Shown: positions 17,926 to 27,466 of the stretch, one piece after another
Layout of the letters: each line of letters opens with the position of its first letter
Numbering within the stretch: the first letter of the stretch is position 1
Assembly (NCBI GenBank): GCA_028821775.1
Contig: JAPKFB010000002.1
Location: forward strand, 62,001 to 126,000
Length of the DNA stretch: 64,000 bases
Direction: 5' to 3'
DNA from: Roseibacillus sp.
Lineage (GTDB): Bacteria; Verrucomicrobiota; Verrucomicrobiia; Verrucomicrobiales; Akkermansiaceae
The notes under the pieces: generated by a model
The model's input: the letters and a program-made list of their open reading frames with translations, nothing else
Told to the model about the DNA's origin: nothing
Database searches by the model: none
Program-made: the position numbers and the translations under genes

Positions 17926-17948
17926 ACAAACTAGACTAACTAGTTTGT
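17926..17948. promoter_or_regulatory. Palindromic operator candidate upstream of the antitoxin
   Basis: Perfect inverted repeat ACAAACTAG (17926-17934) and CTAGTTTGT (17940-17948) with a 5-bp spacer, centred about 19 bp upstream of the antitoxin GTG. Position and symmetry match autoregulatory operators of Phd-type systems. The role is inferred. Confidence 0.55.
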
Positions 17949-18291
17949 TTGGAAAAGAGAAAAATGGGAGAGGGTCACAAAAAATTGCATAGTGTTGATA
18001 GTGAGGGAGTTATTAATCAAGAGGGGGGGCGGGAAGCGGAATGCGAGCGCTGAGATGGGCACTATTGTCGGCGGCTCGGTAGGATATGGTGAAGCGGAAC
18101 CGGCGAGGAGACCCCGAGAGGGCGGAAGGAGCCTACGGGCGAGGGCCTGCAGAGGTCCAAAGGTCTCAAGTTTCCGAGGCCCGCATCTCGTGTTCGAAGG
18201 GGCTCCGACGCGGGAGGAATGAGGTCCTCTGGAGGGAAGGGGCGGCTCGGGGGAAGAGTCTGCGCGCTGCGCTTGCGATGTGCCGTTACGG
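17949..18291. other. 343-bp intergenic region, no gene seen
   Basis: Lies upstream of the antitoxin gene and downstream of the AraC-type regulator, both on the minus strand. The first 60 bases are AT-rich and should hold the toxin-antitoxin promoter. The rest is purine-rich on the plus strand with no protein-like frame, RNA gene or clear terminator. Confidence 0.5.
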
Positions 18292-19080
18292 CTAAGGTCG
18301 CAGCGAGTAGTACTTCCGGTAGGCAGTCGGACTCATGTGCATCACGCTGGTAAATGCGCGCGTGAAGGAGGCGTGCTCATGGTAACCGAGGGACTCTGCG
18401 ATCTCGCCGACACTCATTGGGGTGCTGAGCAAACGGTCGCAGGAGGCTGCAATCTTGGCGTGCAGGATAAAACGCTTGGGGGAGGTGCCGAGGTGACTGC
18501 GGAAGCGGCGTTCGAGGGTACTGATCGACATGCCGGCCTGGCGGGCGAGTTCGTCGACACTGAGAGTCTGCTCGACGTGGTCGTGGACGAAGTTGACGAG
18601 CTTGGAGAGGGCGCGGTAGGGGGCCGGGAGAGGGTGGCCTTCTCGTTGATCAAGGCGACGGGAGATTCCGGAAGTGCCCACGAGTTCGCCTTCGAGACTG
18701 AAGAGGGGAACCTTGGAAGTCATGCGCCACTCGATTCCGCCGGCGCGGCGCGTGACCAGTTCCATCTTGTTGAGGAGTGAATTCCCGGTTTCGAAAATTT
18801 GCTGATCGTCCTGCAGAAAAGTGCGCGCGATTTCGTCCGGGAAAATGTCGGTGTCAGTTTTACCCAGGAAGCTCTCGGGCTTGCGACGCACCAGTTCGCT
18901 GAAGGCACGGTTGACAAAAATGAAGCGACTTTGGCGATCTTTGATCCAGAATAACACATCGGGGAGCGCTTCAAAAAGCCCAAGAGCGATCTGCCCCGGG
19001 CGCAGGGTGCGGACAAACGATTCAAAGCCAGAATCAGGGGGGGGCACTGAGGCGGTGGATTCTTCGGGATGAGCGGCCAT
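18292..19080 (-). CDS. PAS-domain AraC-family transcriptional regulator
   Basis: A 262-residue regulator with an N-terminal PAS domain (about 35-145; motifs DVLFWIKDRQSRFIFVNRAF and FLGKTDTDIFPDE) and a C-terminal AraC-type double helix-turn-helix (about 165-260; QAGMSISTLERRFRSHLG and IAESLGYHEHASFTRAF). It is divergent from xylA with 186 bp between, so it probably controls the xylose operon. E. coli XylR uses a sugar-binding domain, whereas this protein would sense through PAS. The ligand is unknown. Confidence 0.88.
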   Translation of the reverse strand: MAAHPEESTASVPPPDSGFESFVRTLRPGQIALGLFEALPDVLFWIKDRQSRFIFVNRAFSELVRRKPESFLGKTDTDIFPDEIARTFLQDDQQIFETGNSLLNKMELVTRRAGGIEWRMTSKVPLFSLEGELVGTSGISRRLDQREGHPLPAPYRALSKLVNFVHDHVEQTLSVDELARQAGMSISTLERRFRSHLGTSPKRFILHAKIAASCDRLLSTPMSVGEIAESLGYHEHASFTRAFTSVMHMSPTAYRKYYSLRP

Positions 19081-19266
19081 TGGGAAAGTGGTTCCTGCGG
19101 AGTTCAGTCAAGTGCGGCTGCTGGAAATCTCGCTCCATCCTGCAAAGGTGCAACGATTTTCAACAAAAGATCGCAGGATTTATTTCTGGTCGCGGAGAGG
19201 GTCCCTTTGTAGCGTCACGCCCCCAAGAACCCCTCGGTTCATGGTCTCAACTGCACTCCGCTCGTC

Positions 19267-20586
19267 ATGTCAGATTACTTCCCAAACGTCCCAAAAATAA
19301 AATACGAAGGGCCGGATTCGGACAATCCGCTCGCATTCCGTCATTACAATCCCGACGAGGAGATCGCCGGGAAAAGTATGAAGGATCACCTGCGCTTCGG
19401 TGCCGCCTACTGGCATTGCATGCGCAATGGGCTGGGAGACCCCTTCGGAATGGGGACGGCCTTGATGCCTTGGGATGACGGTAGCGAATCGCTCGACAAC
19501 GCGCTCAAGCGGATTCCGGTATTCTTCGAGTTCCTCGATAAGAACCAGATTGACTACTATTGCTTCCACGATCGGGACGTTTCGCCCGAAGGGGCGACTT
19601 GGGCGGAGACTCATTCGAATCTCGAGAAGGTTACCGAGGGACTCAAAGCCGCGCAGAAATCGAGTGGCAAGAAGCTCCTCTGGGGGACGGCCTGCCTCTT
19701 TGCCCATCCGCGCTATGCGCAAGGCGCGGCCACTTCGCCGAATGCCGATGTCTTTGCCTACGCGGCCAGCCAGGTAAAGCATGCCCTCGATGCCACCCAC
19801 GAGCTGGGGGGAGCAGGCTACGTCTTCTGGGGCGGTCGGGAAGGCTACGCTTCCTTGATCAATACCGACATGAAGCGTGAGCTCGACCACCTCGCGCGCC
19901 TGCTGCACCTGGCGGTCGATTACGGGAAGAAGATCGGCTTTACCGGACAATTCTACATCGAGCCCAAGCCTCGTGAACCATCCACCCACCAGTATGACTC
20001 GGATGCCGCGGCTTGTCTCAACTTCCTGCGGGAATATGATTTGCTTGATCATCTGAAACTCAACCTGGAGACCAACCACGCCGAGCTGGCCGGTCACACG
20101 ATGGAGCATGAGCTGGATGTGGCGGCGGCCGCGGGAGCGCTGGGATCGATCGATGCCAACCGGGGCGACACTCTCATTGGATGGGACACTGATCAGTTTC
20201 CAACCAATCTCTACCAGACCACCAACATCATGTTGCGGGTCTTGAAGTTGAATGATGGGCAGGGCCTGACCACGGGCGGGCTCAACTTCGACGCCAAGCG
20301 TCGTCGCGAGTCGCACCTTCCCGAGGATCTCTTCCATGCGCACGTCGGTGGGATGGATGCCTTTGCGCGCGGATTGAAAATCGCGGCCAAGATCATCGCG
20401 GATGGTCGCTTCGACGATTTTGTGAAGAAGCGCTATTCCACCTACGACAGCGGGATCGGAGCAGAGATTGAGGGCGGGTCAGCCAATTTCGATACTCTCG
20501 ACGGTTACGCCCTCGGAATCGAGCCCCCGGTTCTTGAAAGCGGTCGCCAGGAGATGTTGGAGAACCTTCTCAACGACTACATTTAA
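19267..20586 (+). CDS. xylA: Xylose isomerase
   Basis: A 439-residue enzyme converting D-xylose to D-xylulose (EC 5.3.1.5), the usual class II length. The catalytic pair H101 and D104 sits in [12 protein letters not shown] at the same numbers as in E. coli XylA. The metal-binding segments [26 protein letters not shown] and GWDTDQFP are all present. It is first in an operon with xylulokinase and three further sugar-metabolism genes, and is divergent from a PAS-AraC regulator. The ATG start at 19267 gives [11 protein letters not shown], the normal N-terminus of the family. Confidence 0.97.
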   Translation: MSDYFPNVPKIKYEGPDSDNPLAFRHYNPDEEIAGKSMKDHLRFGAAYWHCMRNGLGDPFGMGTALMPWDDGSESLDNALKRIPVFFEFLDKNQIDYYCFHDRDVSPEGATWAETHSNLEKVTEGLKAAQKSSGKKLLWGTACLFAHPRYAQGAATSPNADVFAYAASQVKHALDATHELGGAGYVFWGGREGYASLINTDMKRELDHLARLLHLAVDYGKKIGFTGQFYIEPKPREPSTHQYDSDAAACLNFLREYDLLDHLKLNLETNHAELAGHTMEHELDVAAAAGALGSIDANRGDTLIGWDTDQFPTNLYQTTNIMLRVLKLNDGQGLTTGGLNFDAKRRRESHLPEDLFHAHVGGMDAFARGLKIAAKIIADGRFDDFVKKRYSTYDSGIGAEIEGGSANFDTLDGYALGIEPPVLESGRQEMLENLLNDYI

Positions 20587-20756
20587 GAGGTCGAAGGCAG
20601 GGGCGGGATCGCTGCCGCCTGGAAACAACCCTTTGAAGCCAGATCACCAGCGCGTCGAAACTTGCATGACGGCCATCCGGGAGCGCGCCGAGCGGCCGAG
20701 GCAATCGGAGACAGAGGCCTCATCAGCAGCCCTTGCCAGAACTCGTTCCTCGAATT

Positions 20757-20807
20757 AAAAAAGGCGCGGGAGAACCGGAAAACCCACAATCCAATTTCTC
20801 CCACGCC
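20757..20807 (-). terminator. Hairpin upstream of xylulokinase, terminator-like on the minus strand
   Basis: GGCGCGGGAGAA (20763-20774) pairs with TTCTCCCACGCC (20796-20807) with one C-A mismatch across a 21-base loop. Six A residues at 20757-20762 precede it, so read on the minus strand the stem is followed by six T. In the plus-strand message it would be a hairpin about 40 bases before the xylB start. No minus-strand gene is known to end here. Confidence 0.4.
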
Positions 20808-20845
20808 ATTCAATAGTAACCGTGGTCACTGAACCATCAAGCGCC

Positions 20846-22420
20846 ATGCCCATTGTCCTTGGTCTAGATTCTTCGACACAAAGTGTATCAGCGGTCGTTC
20901 TCGACACCGCTGCCGGAACGATCATTCACGAAGCCTCAGTGAGTTTTGGCGAGGATTTGCCGGACTATGGCCAGCCCTCGGGATTCATGCCCAATGGCGA
21001 AGATGGCGAGGTTCATTCGGATCCCCTGATGTGGCTCGATGGACTGGAGCTTCTCTTTACGCGCCTGGCAGAAAGTGACCTCGATTTGTCACAAATCAAA
21101 GCCATCGCGGGATCCGGGCAACAGCACGGCAGCGTTTACCTCGATCATGGTTTTGCGGACACGGTACAGAATCTGGATCCGTCCAAGACCCTCAAGTCGC
21201 AGGCGCTCTCGCATCTCACCCGCCAGAGCGCACCGATCTGGATGGACACCTCCACGAGCAACGAGTGCGCCGAGATCGCGAAGGCGATGGGGGGGGACGC
21301 CGAAGTGTGCAGGCGGAGCGGATCGATCGCGATCGAGCGATTCACGGGACCGCAGATTCGACGTTTCGCCAAGATGAGCTATGATAGCTGGGAGCTCACC
21401 GGAGTGATTCACTTGGTGAGTTCCTTCATGGCGTCGATCCTGGCCGGCCAGAGCGTCGCGATTGATCACGGTGACGGGGCGGGGATGAATTTACTGAACC
21501 TCGCGGCGGGCGATTGGGATCACGATCTCTTGGAGGCGACTGCTCCTGGATTGCGGGAGAAGCTTCCGCCCGTGCAACCGTCGGGCACGGTGGCGGGAAA
21601 GCTCTCCAACTATTTTGTCGAGAGGTTCGGTCTCTCGCCCGACTGCGAGGTGGTCCTCTTTTCCGGGGACAATCCATGCAGCCTCGTTGGGATGGGCGCC
21701 TCGAGGCCCGGCAAAGTGGTGATCAGCCTGGGGACCAGCGACACCCTCTTTGCGGCGATGCCCGAAGCGCGCACCGATCCCAGGGGATACGGTCACGCCT
21801 TTGGCAATCCGATGGGGGGCTTCATGAGCTTGATCTGTTTCCTGAATGGATCACTGGCGCGGGAGCGCGTGAAGGACGAGCTTGGATTGGATTGGTCGGA
21901 CTTCGAGAAGGAAGCCCTGGCCGCAACTCCCGCGGGCAATGAAGGGCGCCTGATGTTGCCATTTTTTGGACCCGAGATTACCCCGCGAGTCGAGTCGAGG
22001 GACGCCGTCTATCTCGGCTGGCCGGAAGGAGCGCGCGATCCCGCCTCGGTGGTGCGCGCGGTGCTGGAGGGACAATTCCTGAACATGAAGGTGCACTCCC
22101 GCTGGCTCGGGGTGGATCCCGAAACGATTTATCTCACCGGGGGGGCCTCGCAGAACGATGGCATCGCCCAAACGGTCGCCAATGTCTTCGGCGTTCCGGT
22201 TTCGCGACTGACGGTGGCCGGCTCGGCCGCTCTGGGCGCGGCGATGCGTGCGGCCCACGCTGCCTGCGGAGTGGCGCTGGCCGAGCTCGAAAACGCCTAT
22301 TGCCAGCCCGAAGCGGGCTCTACCGTGACTCCAGAAGACGGGGTTCGCGAAATTTTCGACGATTTGGAGCAAAAGTGGGTCTCAGCCTTGCACGACTCCT
22401 TTTCGGAAACTAATCACTAA
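20846..22420 (+). CDS. xylB: Xylulokinase (FGGY carbohydrate kinase)
   Basis: A 524-residue sugar kinase that should phosphorylate D-xylulose to xylulose 5-phosphate. The ATG at 20846 (MPIVLGLDSSTQSVSAVVLD) starts the ATP-binding domain in the family manner; a GTG 24 bases upstream is also in frame. Key motifs are AGSGQQHGSVYL, the catalytic Asp in FSGDNPCSLVGMG, the phosphate-binding SLGTSDTLFA and the C-terminal TGGASQNDGIAQ. The position between xylA and an isomerase gene supports xylulose as substrate. It is followed 26 bp later by the next operon gene. Confidence 0.9.
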   Translation: MPIVLGLDSSTQSVSAVVLDTAAGTIIHEASVSFGEDLPDYGQPSGFMPNGEDGEVHSDPLMWLDGLELLFTRLAESDLDLSQIKAIAGSGQQHGSVYLDHGFADTVQNLDPSKTLKSQALSHLTRQSAPIWMDTSTSNECAEIAKAMGGDAEVCRRSGSIAIERFTGPQIRRFAKMSYDSWELTGVIHLVSSFMASILAGQSVAIDHGDGAGMNLLNLAAGDWDHDLLEATAPGLREKLPPVQPSGTVAGKLSNYFVERFGLSPDCEVVLFSGDNPCSLVGMGASRPGKVVISLGTSDTLFAAMPEARTDPRGYGHAFGNPMGGFMSLICFLNGSLARERVKDELGLDWSDFEKEALAATPAGNEGRLMLPFFGPEITPRVESRDAVYLGWPEGARDPASVVRAVLEGQFLNMKVHSRWLGVDPETIYLTGGASQNDGIAQTVANVFGVPVSRLTVAGSAALGAAMRAAHAACGVALAELENAYCQPEAGSTVTPEDGVREIFDDLEQKWVSALHDSFSETNH

Positions 22421-22446
22421 CCGTAAATCACTAGCACAGTACTCCG

Positions 22447-23499
22447 ATGGCACGACCAGTAACACTCTTCACCGGCCAGTGGGCCGATCTCTCTCTCGCA
22501 GACCTTCTCCCCAAGGTGAAGGACATGGGCTATGACGGCGTGGAGCTCGCCTGTTGGGGCGACCAGTTCGACGTCCAGAAAGCCCTCAACGAAGACGGTT
22601 ATGTGGAGGAACGCTGGGAGCTCCTTTCGCAGCACGGAATGGCTTGCTATGCGATCTCGAACCACTTGGTGGGACAGGCCATCTGCGACAACATCGATGA
22701 GCGTCACAAGGCGATTCTCTCGCCGGACGTTTGGGGCGATGGGGACCCGGAAGGAGTTCGTCAGCGCGCAGCGCAGGAGTTGATCGACACCGGCAAGGCT
22801 TGCCGCAAGTTCATCGACGCGGGGAAGGACTACATGTCCTCGAAACCGGCCGGTTCGGGCAAAGTGGTGGTGAATGGCTTTACCGGTTCCAGCATCTGGC
22901 ACGCTCTCTACGCCTTCCCGCCGACTGATCAACATTACATCAACAAGGGATTCGAAGATTTCGGGAAGCGCTTCGGCCCCATCCTCGATGCCTTCGAAGC
23001 GGAGGATGTCTACTTCGGTCTTGAGGTGCACCCGACCGAGATTGCCTTCGACATTGCTTCCGCGGCCCGGGCCATTGAGGCGGTGGGCGGCCACAAGCGC
23101 TTCGGCTTCAACTACGACCCGAGTCACCTTGGTTACCAGGGCGTTGATTACGTGAAGTTCATTCGCGACTTCGCGGACCGCATCTTCCACGTGCACATGA
23201 AGGACGCGTGGTGGGGGCACGGGGACGGCTCGGTGGGAGTCTTCGGTGGACACACCGACTTCGGTGATGCGCGCCGCTTCTGGGACTTCCGCTCGGTGGG
23301 GCGCGGCGACACGGATTTCGAGGAGATCATCGTGGCGCTCAACGACATTCGTTACAACGGACCGCTCTCGGTCGAGTGGGAAGACGGCCGCATGGATCGC
23401 TTTCACGGTGCCACTGAGAGCTGCGCTTTCACCAAGGATCTCGATTTCGCTCCGAGCGACGTGATCTTCGACTCCGCCTTCGACAAGGAGAACCAGTAA
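22447..23499 (+). CDS. Sugar phosphate isomerase/epimerase
   Basis: A 350-residue TIM-barrel protein of the xylose-isomerase-like superfamily. Metal ligands are predicted at the Glu in [10 protein letters not shown], the Asp in [11 protein letters not shown], the His in [10 protein letters not shown] and the Glu in [10 protein letters not shown]. Proteins of this subtype occur beside Gfo/Idh oxidoreductases in Verrucomicrobia and act on unknown sugars or cyclitols. It lies 26 bp after xylB and 12 bp before a Gfo/Idh gene, so it is within the xylose operon. The exact reaction is not known. Confidence 0.86.
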   Translation: MARPVTLFTGQWADLSLADLLPKVKDMGYDGVELACWGDQFDVQKALNEDGYVEERWELLSQHGMACYAISNHLVGQAICDNIDERHKAILSPDVWGDGDPEGVRQRAAQELIDTGKACRKFIDAGKDYMSSKPAGSGKVVVNGFTGSSIWHALYAFPPTDQHYINKGFEDFGKRFGPILDAFEAEDVYFGLEVHPTEIAFDIASAARAIEAVGGHKRFGFNYDPSHLGYQGVDYVKFIRDFADRIFHVHMKDAWWGHGDGSVGVFGGHTDFGDARRFWDFRSVGRGDTDFEEIIVALNDIRYNGPLSVEWEDGRMDRFHGATESCAFTKDLDFAPSDVIFDSAFDKENQ

Positions 23500-23511
23500 A
23501 CCCTTCGAACC

Positions 23512-24588
23512 ATGGCAACCAAAGTAGGAGTGATCGGTGCGGGTGGGATGCTTCAATATCACGTGCCCGGCTTTCAACAGGGTGGGGGAGAAGTCATCGC
23601 CATCGCGGACGTCAACGAAGCAGCCGCGCAAGCCTCGGCCGACCACTGGTCGATCCCCAAGGTCTATGCGGACACGGCGGAATTTCTGAAATCAGACCTC
23701 GATGCCGTCAGCATCATCGTGCCGAACAAGTTTCACGCACCGCTGGCCATTCAAGCCCTGGAGGCCGGGAAGCACGTCTTCTGTGAAAAGCCGCCGGCGC
23801 TCAATGCGGCGGAAGTTGTCGAGATGAAGGCGGCGGCCGAAAAGGCCGGCAAGGTCCTCATGTTCAACTTCAACAATCGTGCCCGGCCGGAGTCGCAGGC
23901 AATGATGAAGTACATCGCGGATGGCACGGTGGGCACCCTCAACTCGGCCCAGTCGCAGTGGACTCGGCGCACCGGGATTCCCGGCTTCGGAGGATGGTTC
24001 ACAACCAAGGCGCTCTCGGGCGGTGGCCCCGTGATTGACCTGCTGCACATGGTTGATCTTTCCCTCTACTTCATGGGTTATCCCGAACCGGCCCACGTGC
24101 TGGGCCAGACCTTCAACGACTTCATCACGGACCCTGGACACAAGGGACCGTGGGGCATTCCCGACAATGCGGAGGGCTCCACCGACGTGGAAGCGGCCGC
24201 GCACGGATTTGTCACCTTCAAGAGCGGACAGGTTCTCAGCATCCGCACCTCCTGGGCGGAGATGAACGAGCGCGAAGTAGTTTCGGTGGTCTTCCAGGGA
24301 TCCAAAGCGGGGGGCAAAGTCGAGCGTCTCTTCGGGATCGATGGGCTTGACGAGACCGCGATCGACTCCTGTGAACTCTACGTGCAGGAAAATGGAAATT
24401 CGGTGAACCGCAGCATCATCACGGAGGCCTGTGAAGACATGGGCCGCACGGCTTCAGCGGCAAACTTTGTGGCCACCATCGAAGGGACCGCCCAGCCGCT
24501 CAACACCCCGGATGAGGCGCTCAAGTTGATGCAAATTATCGATGCGCTCTACCAATCTGCTGGTTCCGGGACGCCCGTTTCTCTCTAA
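23512..24588 (+). CDS. Gfo/Idh/MocA-family oxidoreductase (first of two)
   Basis: A 358-residue NAD(P)-dependent sugar dehydrogenase. The Rossmann motif VGVIGAGGM starts at residue 5, and the catalytic Lys motif is CEKPPALNA. The C-terminal alpha/beta domain carries the substrate site. It is encoded 12 bp after the TIM-barrel isomerase and 21 bp before a second Gfo/Idh gene. Members oxidise or reduce sugars, inositols or glycosides at one carbon. Together with the isomerase it could process a sugar via a keto intermediate, but the substrate is not evident. Confidence 0.9.
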   Translation: MATKVGVIGAGGMLQYHVPGFQQGGGEVIAIADVNEAAAQASADHWSIPKVYADTAEFLKSDLDAVSIIVPNKFHAPLAIQALEAGKHVFCEKPPALNAAEVVEMKAAAEKAGKVLMFNFNNRARPESQAMMKYIADGTVGTLNSAQSQWTRRTGIPGFGGWFTTKALSGGGPVIDLLHMVDLSLYFMGYPEPAHVLGQTFNDFITDPGHKGPWGIPDNAEGSTDVEAAAHGFVTFKSGQVLSIRTSWAEMNEREVVSVVFQGSKAGGKVERLFGIDGLDETAIDSCELYVQENGNSVNRSIITEACEDMGRTASAANFVATIEGTAQPLNTPDEALKLMQIIDALYQSAGSGTPVSL

Positions 24589-24609
24589 ATACTCTCCCTG
24601 ATTACGACA

Positions 24610-25770
24610 ATGGCTCTCAATAGAAAACTCCGCATGGGAATGGTTGGCGGTGGGCGCGGTGCGTTCATCGGCGCAGTGCACCGCATGGCGGCCAACCTCG
24701 ACGGCAAGATCGAACTGGTGGCGGGTGCATTTTCGTCCGACCCGGAAAAATCCAGGCTCTCGGGCGAAGACTTTTTTCTCGATCCGGAGCGGGTCTACGG
24801 CTCCTACGAGGAGATGGCCGAGAAGGAAGCAGGGAGGGAGGACAAGATCGATTTTGTGACCATCGTGGTGCAGAACCACCTTCACGTTCCGGTGGCCAAG
24901 ATCTTCCTCGCGGCCGGCATCAATGTGATCTGCGACAAGCCGCTGGCCTTTGATCTCGCGCAGGCCAAGGAGCTCAAGGAAATCGTGGAGAAGAGCGGCA
25001 AGGTCTTTTGCCTCACCCACAATTACACGGGCTACCCGATGGTGAAGGAGGCCCGGCGCATGGTGCAGGACGGCGAGCTGGGCCGGCTCCTCAAGATTGT
25101 GGCCGAGTATCCCCAAGGCTACGCGGTAGGAGACGTCGAGGGGGACGGCCAGGGAAAAATTTCCAACTGGCGCGCCGACCCGAAAGTGGCGGGAGCCTCC
25201 AACTGCATGGGCGACATCGGAACCCATGCCCACAACCTCGTGCGCTACATTTGTGGGGTCGAGATTGAAGAGCTGGCCGCCGAGTTGACCGCCTTCATTC
25301 CCGGGCGCGAGCTTGACGACGATGGCAATTGCCTGGTGCGTTTCGAGGGGGGCATCAAGGGCCTCATCTACGCCTCGCAAATTTCCAACGGAGACGAGAA
25401 CAATCTCAATATCCGGGCCTACGGGACCAAGGCGTCCATCGAGTGGCGGCAGGAAGATCCCAACGAGCTGATTGTAAAATACGCCAATGCTCCGCGGAAA
25501 ACCTACCGGCGTGGCAACGACTACCTCGGAGAAGCGGCGGCCGCGAACTCGCGCACTCCCTTTGCCCATCCGGAAGGCTTCATTGAAGCCTTTGCGAATG
25601 TCTATCTCGCGGCAGCGCAGGCGATCAGCGACAACGTTGAAGGGAATGATCCTCCGGAAGGTGGCTACGATCACCCCACCGTCGATGATGGGGTAGCCGG
25701 CATGGCCTTCATCCAGGCCTGTGTGGAGTCTTCCGCGAATAACGCGGCCTGGACCAAGATGCAGGGATAG
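24610..25770 (+). CDS. Gfo/Idh/MocA-family oxidoreductase (second of two)
   Basis: A 386-residue Gfo/Idh/MocA protein with nucleotide-binding motif MGMVGGGRGAFIGAVHR and catalytic motif ICDKPLAFDLA. GASNCMGDIGTHAHNL in the second half carries the typical GD-GTHAHN substrate-binding pattern. It differs clearly from the preceding Gfo/Idh protein, so it is not a recent duplicate. It is the last gene of the tightly spaced xylose cluster. The substrate is unknown. The next 559 bp have no firm gene. Confidence 0.9.
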   Translation: MALNRKLRMGMVGGGRGAFIGAVHRMAANLDGKIELVAGAFSSDPEKSRLSGEDFFLDPERVYGSYEEMAEKEAGREDKIDFVTIVVQNHLHVPVAKIFLAAGINVICDKPLAFDLAQAKELKEIVEKSGKVFCLTHNYTGYPMVKEARRMVQDGELGRLLKIVAEYPQGYAVGDVEGDGQGKISNWRADPKVAGASNCMGDIGTHAHNLVRYICGVEIEELAAELTAFIPGRELDDDGNCLVRFEGGIKGLIYASQISNGDENNLNIRAYGTKASIEWRQEDPNELIVKYANAPRKTYRRGNDYLGEAAAANSRTPFAHPEGFIEAFANVYLAAAQAISDNVEGNDPPEGGYDHPTVDDGVAGMAFIQACVESSANNAAWTKMQG

Positions 25771-26329
25771 GCCGCCTCTGGAGGGTAATTTCCTCCGCGC
25801 AGAGCTCGGACAGCGGGACGGATTGCTCCCCCGAGCAGGGACGGATTGTCGCTTTGGCGGTTCCTGCTCGACAGCACGACCTGGGTGCTGGTCTACAAGG
25901 GAGAGGCGAGTGCGGAGCCGTTGGACCCCTTCGCCTTGAACGCGAGCATGGTGGGGATCGTCAATTCTGTTCCTCAGAATCGCACTGTGTTGCTGAAGGG
26001 TCTCGATGGCTATTTTGCGGACGCCGGATTTCACACCATGGAAGTGCTCCACCAGACCCCCTTTGGCGTGGATTTTTTAGGGGCTCAGCCTCTGATGATC
26101 ATAAACGTCATTAGTGTGAGGGGGGCTCCCTAGTCGTCGGATTAAGGACGTCGGGCCGCTTGGATACGCGCTTTGTCTCGGTCGTGGTTGCGCCCCTGCG
26201 AGGAAGAGTGCGCTGGTGTCGAGAGATCCCGTCGGGAATCCGATGATCAGGCTCGTCTTCGACAATTCCTGGTTGTCCATTGAATGATTGTCTCGTTCTC
26301 GCGCGTTCCATAGGCTCCACTTCACACAT
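25771..26329. other. 559-bp intergenic region with one uncertain frame
   Basis: Separates the xylose operon from the ThuA-like gene. It contains a coding-like frame at about 25846-26133 (listed separately) and an 11-bp direct repeat GGGACGGATTG near its start. No terminator or RNA gene was seen. Confidence 0.5.
25846..26133 (+). CDS. Uncertain ORF, possibly a truncated gene
   Basis: Up to 95 residues from a possible TTG start. The frame opens at 25789 after a TAA and contains no ATG before residue 35. The translated sequence looks protein-like (for example NSVPQNRTVLLKGLDGYF) and the codon choice matches neighbouring genes, but I recognise no family. It may be the 3' remnant of a gene that lost its start. 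Confidence 0.28.
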   Translation: MSLWRFLLDSTTWVLVYKGEASAEPLDPFALNASMVGIVNSVPQNRTVLLKGLDGYFADAGFHTMEVLHQTPFGVDFLGAQPLMIINVISVRGAP

Positions 26330-27229
26330 ATGAAAAAGCGAATCTCACTCATTCTTCCGATGGCGCTGGCCGCTGCGATGGTTCCCTTCGCGATTGGTCA
26401 GAAGGACAACCCTGGCAAGAACGCCGATAAGATTGCGCCCAGCCTGCCCAAGGAGGCCTTCGCCAAGCCCAAGAAGGAGCGCAAGCTCCTCGTCTTCTCG
26501 GTCACCAATGGATTCCGGCACGGCTCCATCGCGACCGGCAAAACCGCCATGAAGATGCTCGGTGAAAAGACCGGTGCGTTTGAAGCGATCGTGAGTGACG
26601 ACCTCGCAAACTTCGAATCAGACAAGATCAACCAGTTCGACACCATTCTCTTTCTGAACACCACCGGCGATCCCTTCTTCGACAAGAAGATCGACAAGGC
26701 CGAGGCCAAGGCCAAGTCGGAGCGTCTGCAGAAGAACCTGCAGGACTTCGTGAAAGGCGGAAAAGGATTCGCGGGCTTCCACTCCGCGACCGATACCCTC
26801 AAGCCGGGCGGCGGACACACCCCGGAATACAGCAAGATGATCAACGGCGCCTTTGACGGCCATCCCTGGGGAGGAGGAACTCCGGTGAGCATCGCGGTCG
26901 AGAAAGGCGCCGAGAAGCATCCGATCGTCGCTCACCTCAACGGCAAGAACATGGACTTCAAGGAAGAGATCTACCAACTGCGTGATCCCTATGACTCCAG
27001 CAAGGTGCAGATGCTCCTGCGTCTCGATCTCGACCGGAGCCAGAAGAAGAACATCAAGCGCGCCGACAAGGACTACGGAGTCTCCTGGGTCCGCAAGTGG
27101 GGCAAAGGCCGCGTCTTTTACTGCTCGCTCGGACACAACGACGCGATCTACTGGCATCCCGACGTGCTGAAAGTCTACCTCGGGGGACTCCAGTACGCCT
27201 TGGGGGACTTCGATGTTCCCTCCAAGTAG
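26330..27229 (+). CDS. ThuA-like domain protein, exported
   Basis: A 299-residue protein with a signal peptide (MKKRISLILPMALAAAMVPF) and a ThuA-like (glutamine amidotransferase-like) domain starting at about residue 55 with LLVFSVTNGFRHGSI. The motif GFAGFHSATDT and the C-terminal GRVFYCSLGHNDAIYW are hallmarks of the family, which is abundant in Planctomycetes and Verrucomicrobia. The start was chosen because it begins the signal peptide; an earlier in-frame codon would mask it. The function of these exported homologues is unproven. A role in sugar or glycoside handling is suggested by the name-giving trehalose-utilisation gene and by the upstream operon. Confidence 0.88.
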   Translation: MKKRISLILPMALAAAMVPFAIGQKDNPGKNADKIAPSLPKEAFAKPKKERKLLVFSVTNGFRHGSIATGKTAMKMLGEKTGAFEAIVSDDLANFESDKINQFDTILFLNTTGDPFFDKKIDKAEAKAKSERLQKNLQDFVKGGKGFAGFHSATDTLKPGGGHTPEYSKMINGAFDGHPWGGGTPVSIAVEKGAEKHPIVAHLNGKNMDFKEEIYQLRDPYDSSKVQMLLRLDLDRSQKKNIKRADKDYGVSWVRKWGKGRVFYCSLGHNDAIYWHPDVLKVYLGGLQYALGDFDVPSK

Positions 27230-27279
27230 GGAAGTCGCCTGACGAAAGTCGGAAATTACCAGCACGGACGAACATTTCA

Positions 27280-27308
27280 GCCCATGGCTTCGGCCATGGG
27301 CCCTTTTT
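27280..27308 (+). terminator. Strong intrinsic terminator after the ThuA-like gene
   Basis: Perfect 9-bp stem GCCCATGGC (27280-27288) / GCCATGGGC (27293-27301) with a TTCG tetraloop, followed by five T at 27304-27308. It lies 50 bp after the ThuA stop codon. Confidence 0.9.
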
Positions 27309-27466
27309 GTGGATGGGAAATTGGGCAAGCCCCCGTTTGGGGGATGATGGAAGGGATTACGCGGCTCGCCTTCTCTTCCGGTGGTAGACTGGGTGGGTGG
27401 TGCCGCTGCGCAGCGCAACGGTGAGCTCCGGCTGGTGGACTCGCTGGTGGCCGAATCCCGTCTGCT

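Noticed and set aside
18070-18290. tRNA-like GTTCGA sequence in the region before the PAS-AraC gene
   Set aside because: A GTGTTCGAAGG string resembles a T-loop, but no acceptor stem, D-arm or anticodon arm can be drawn around it.
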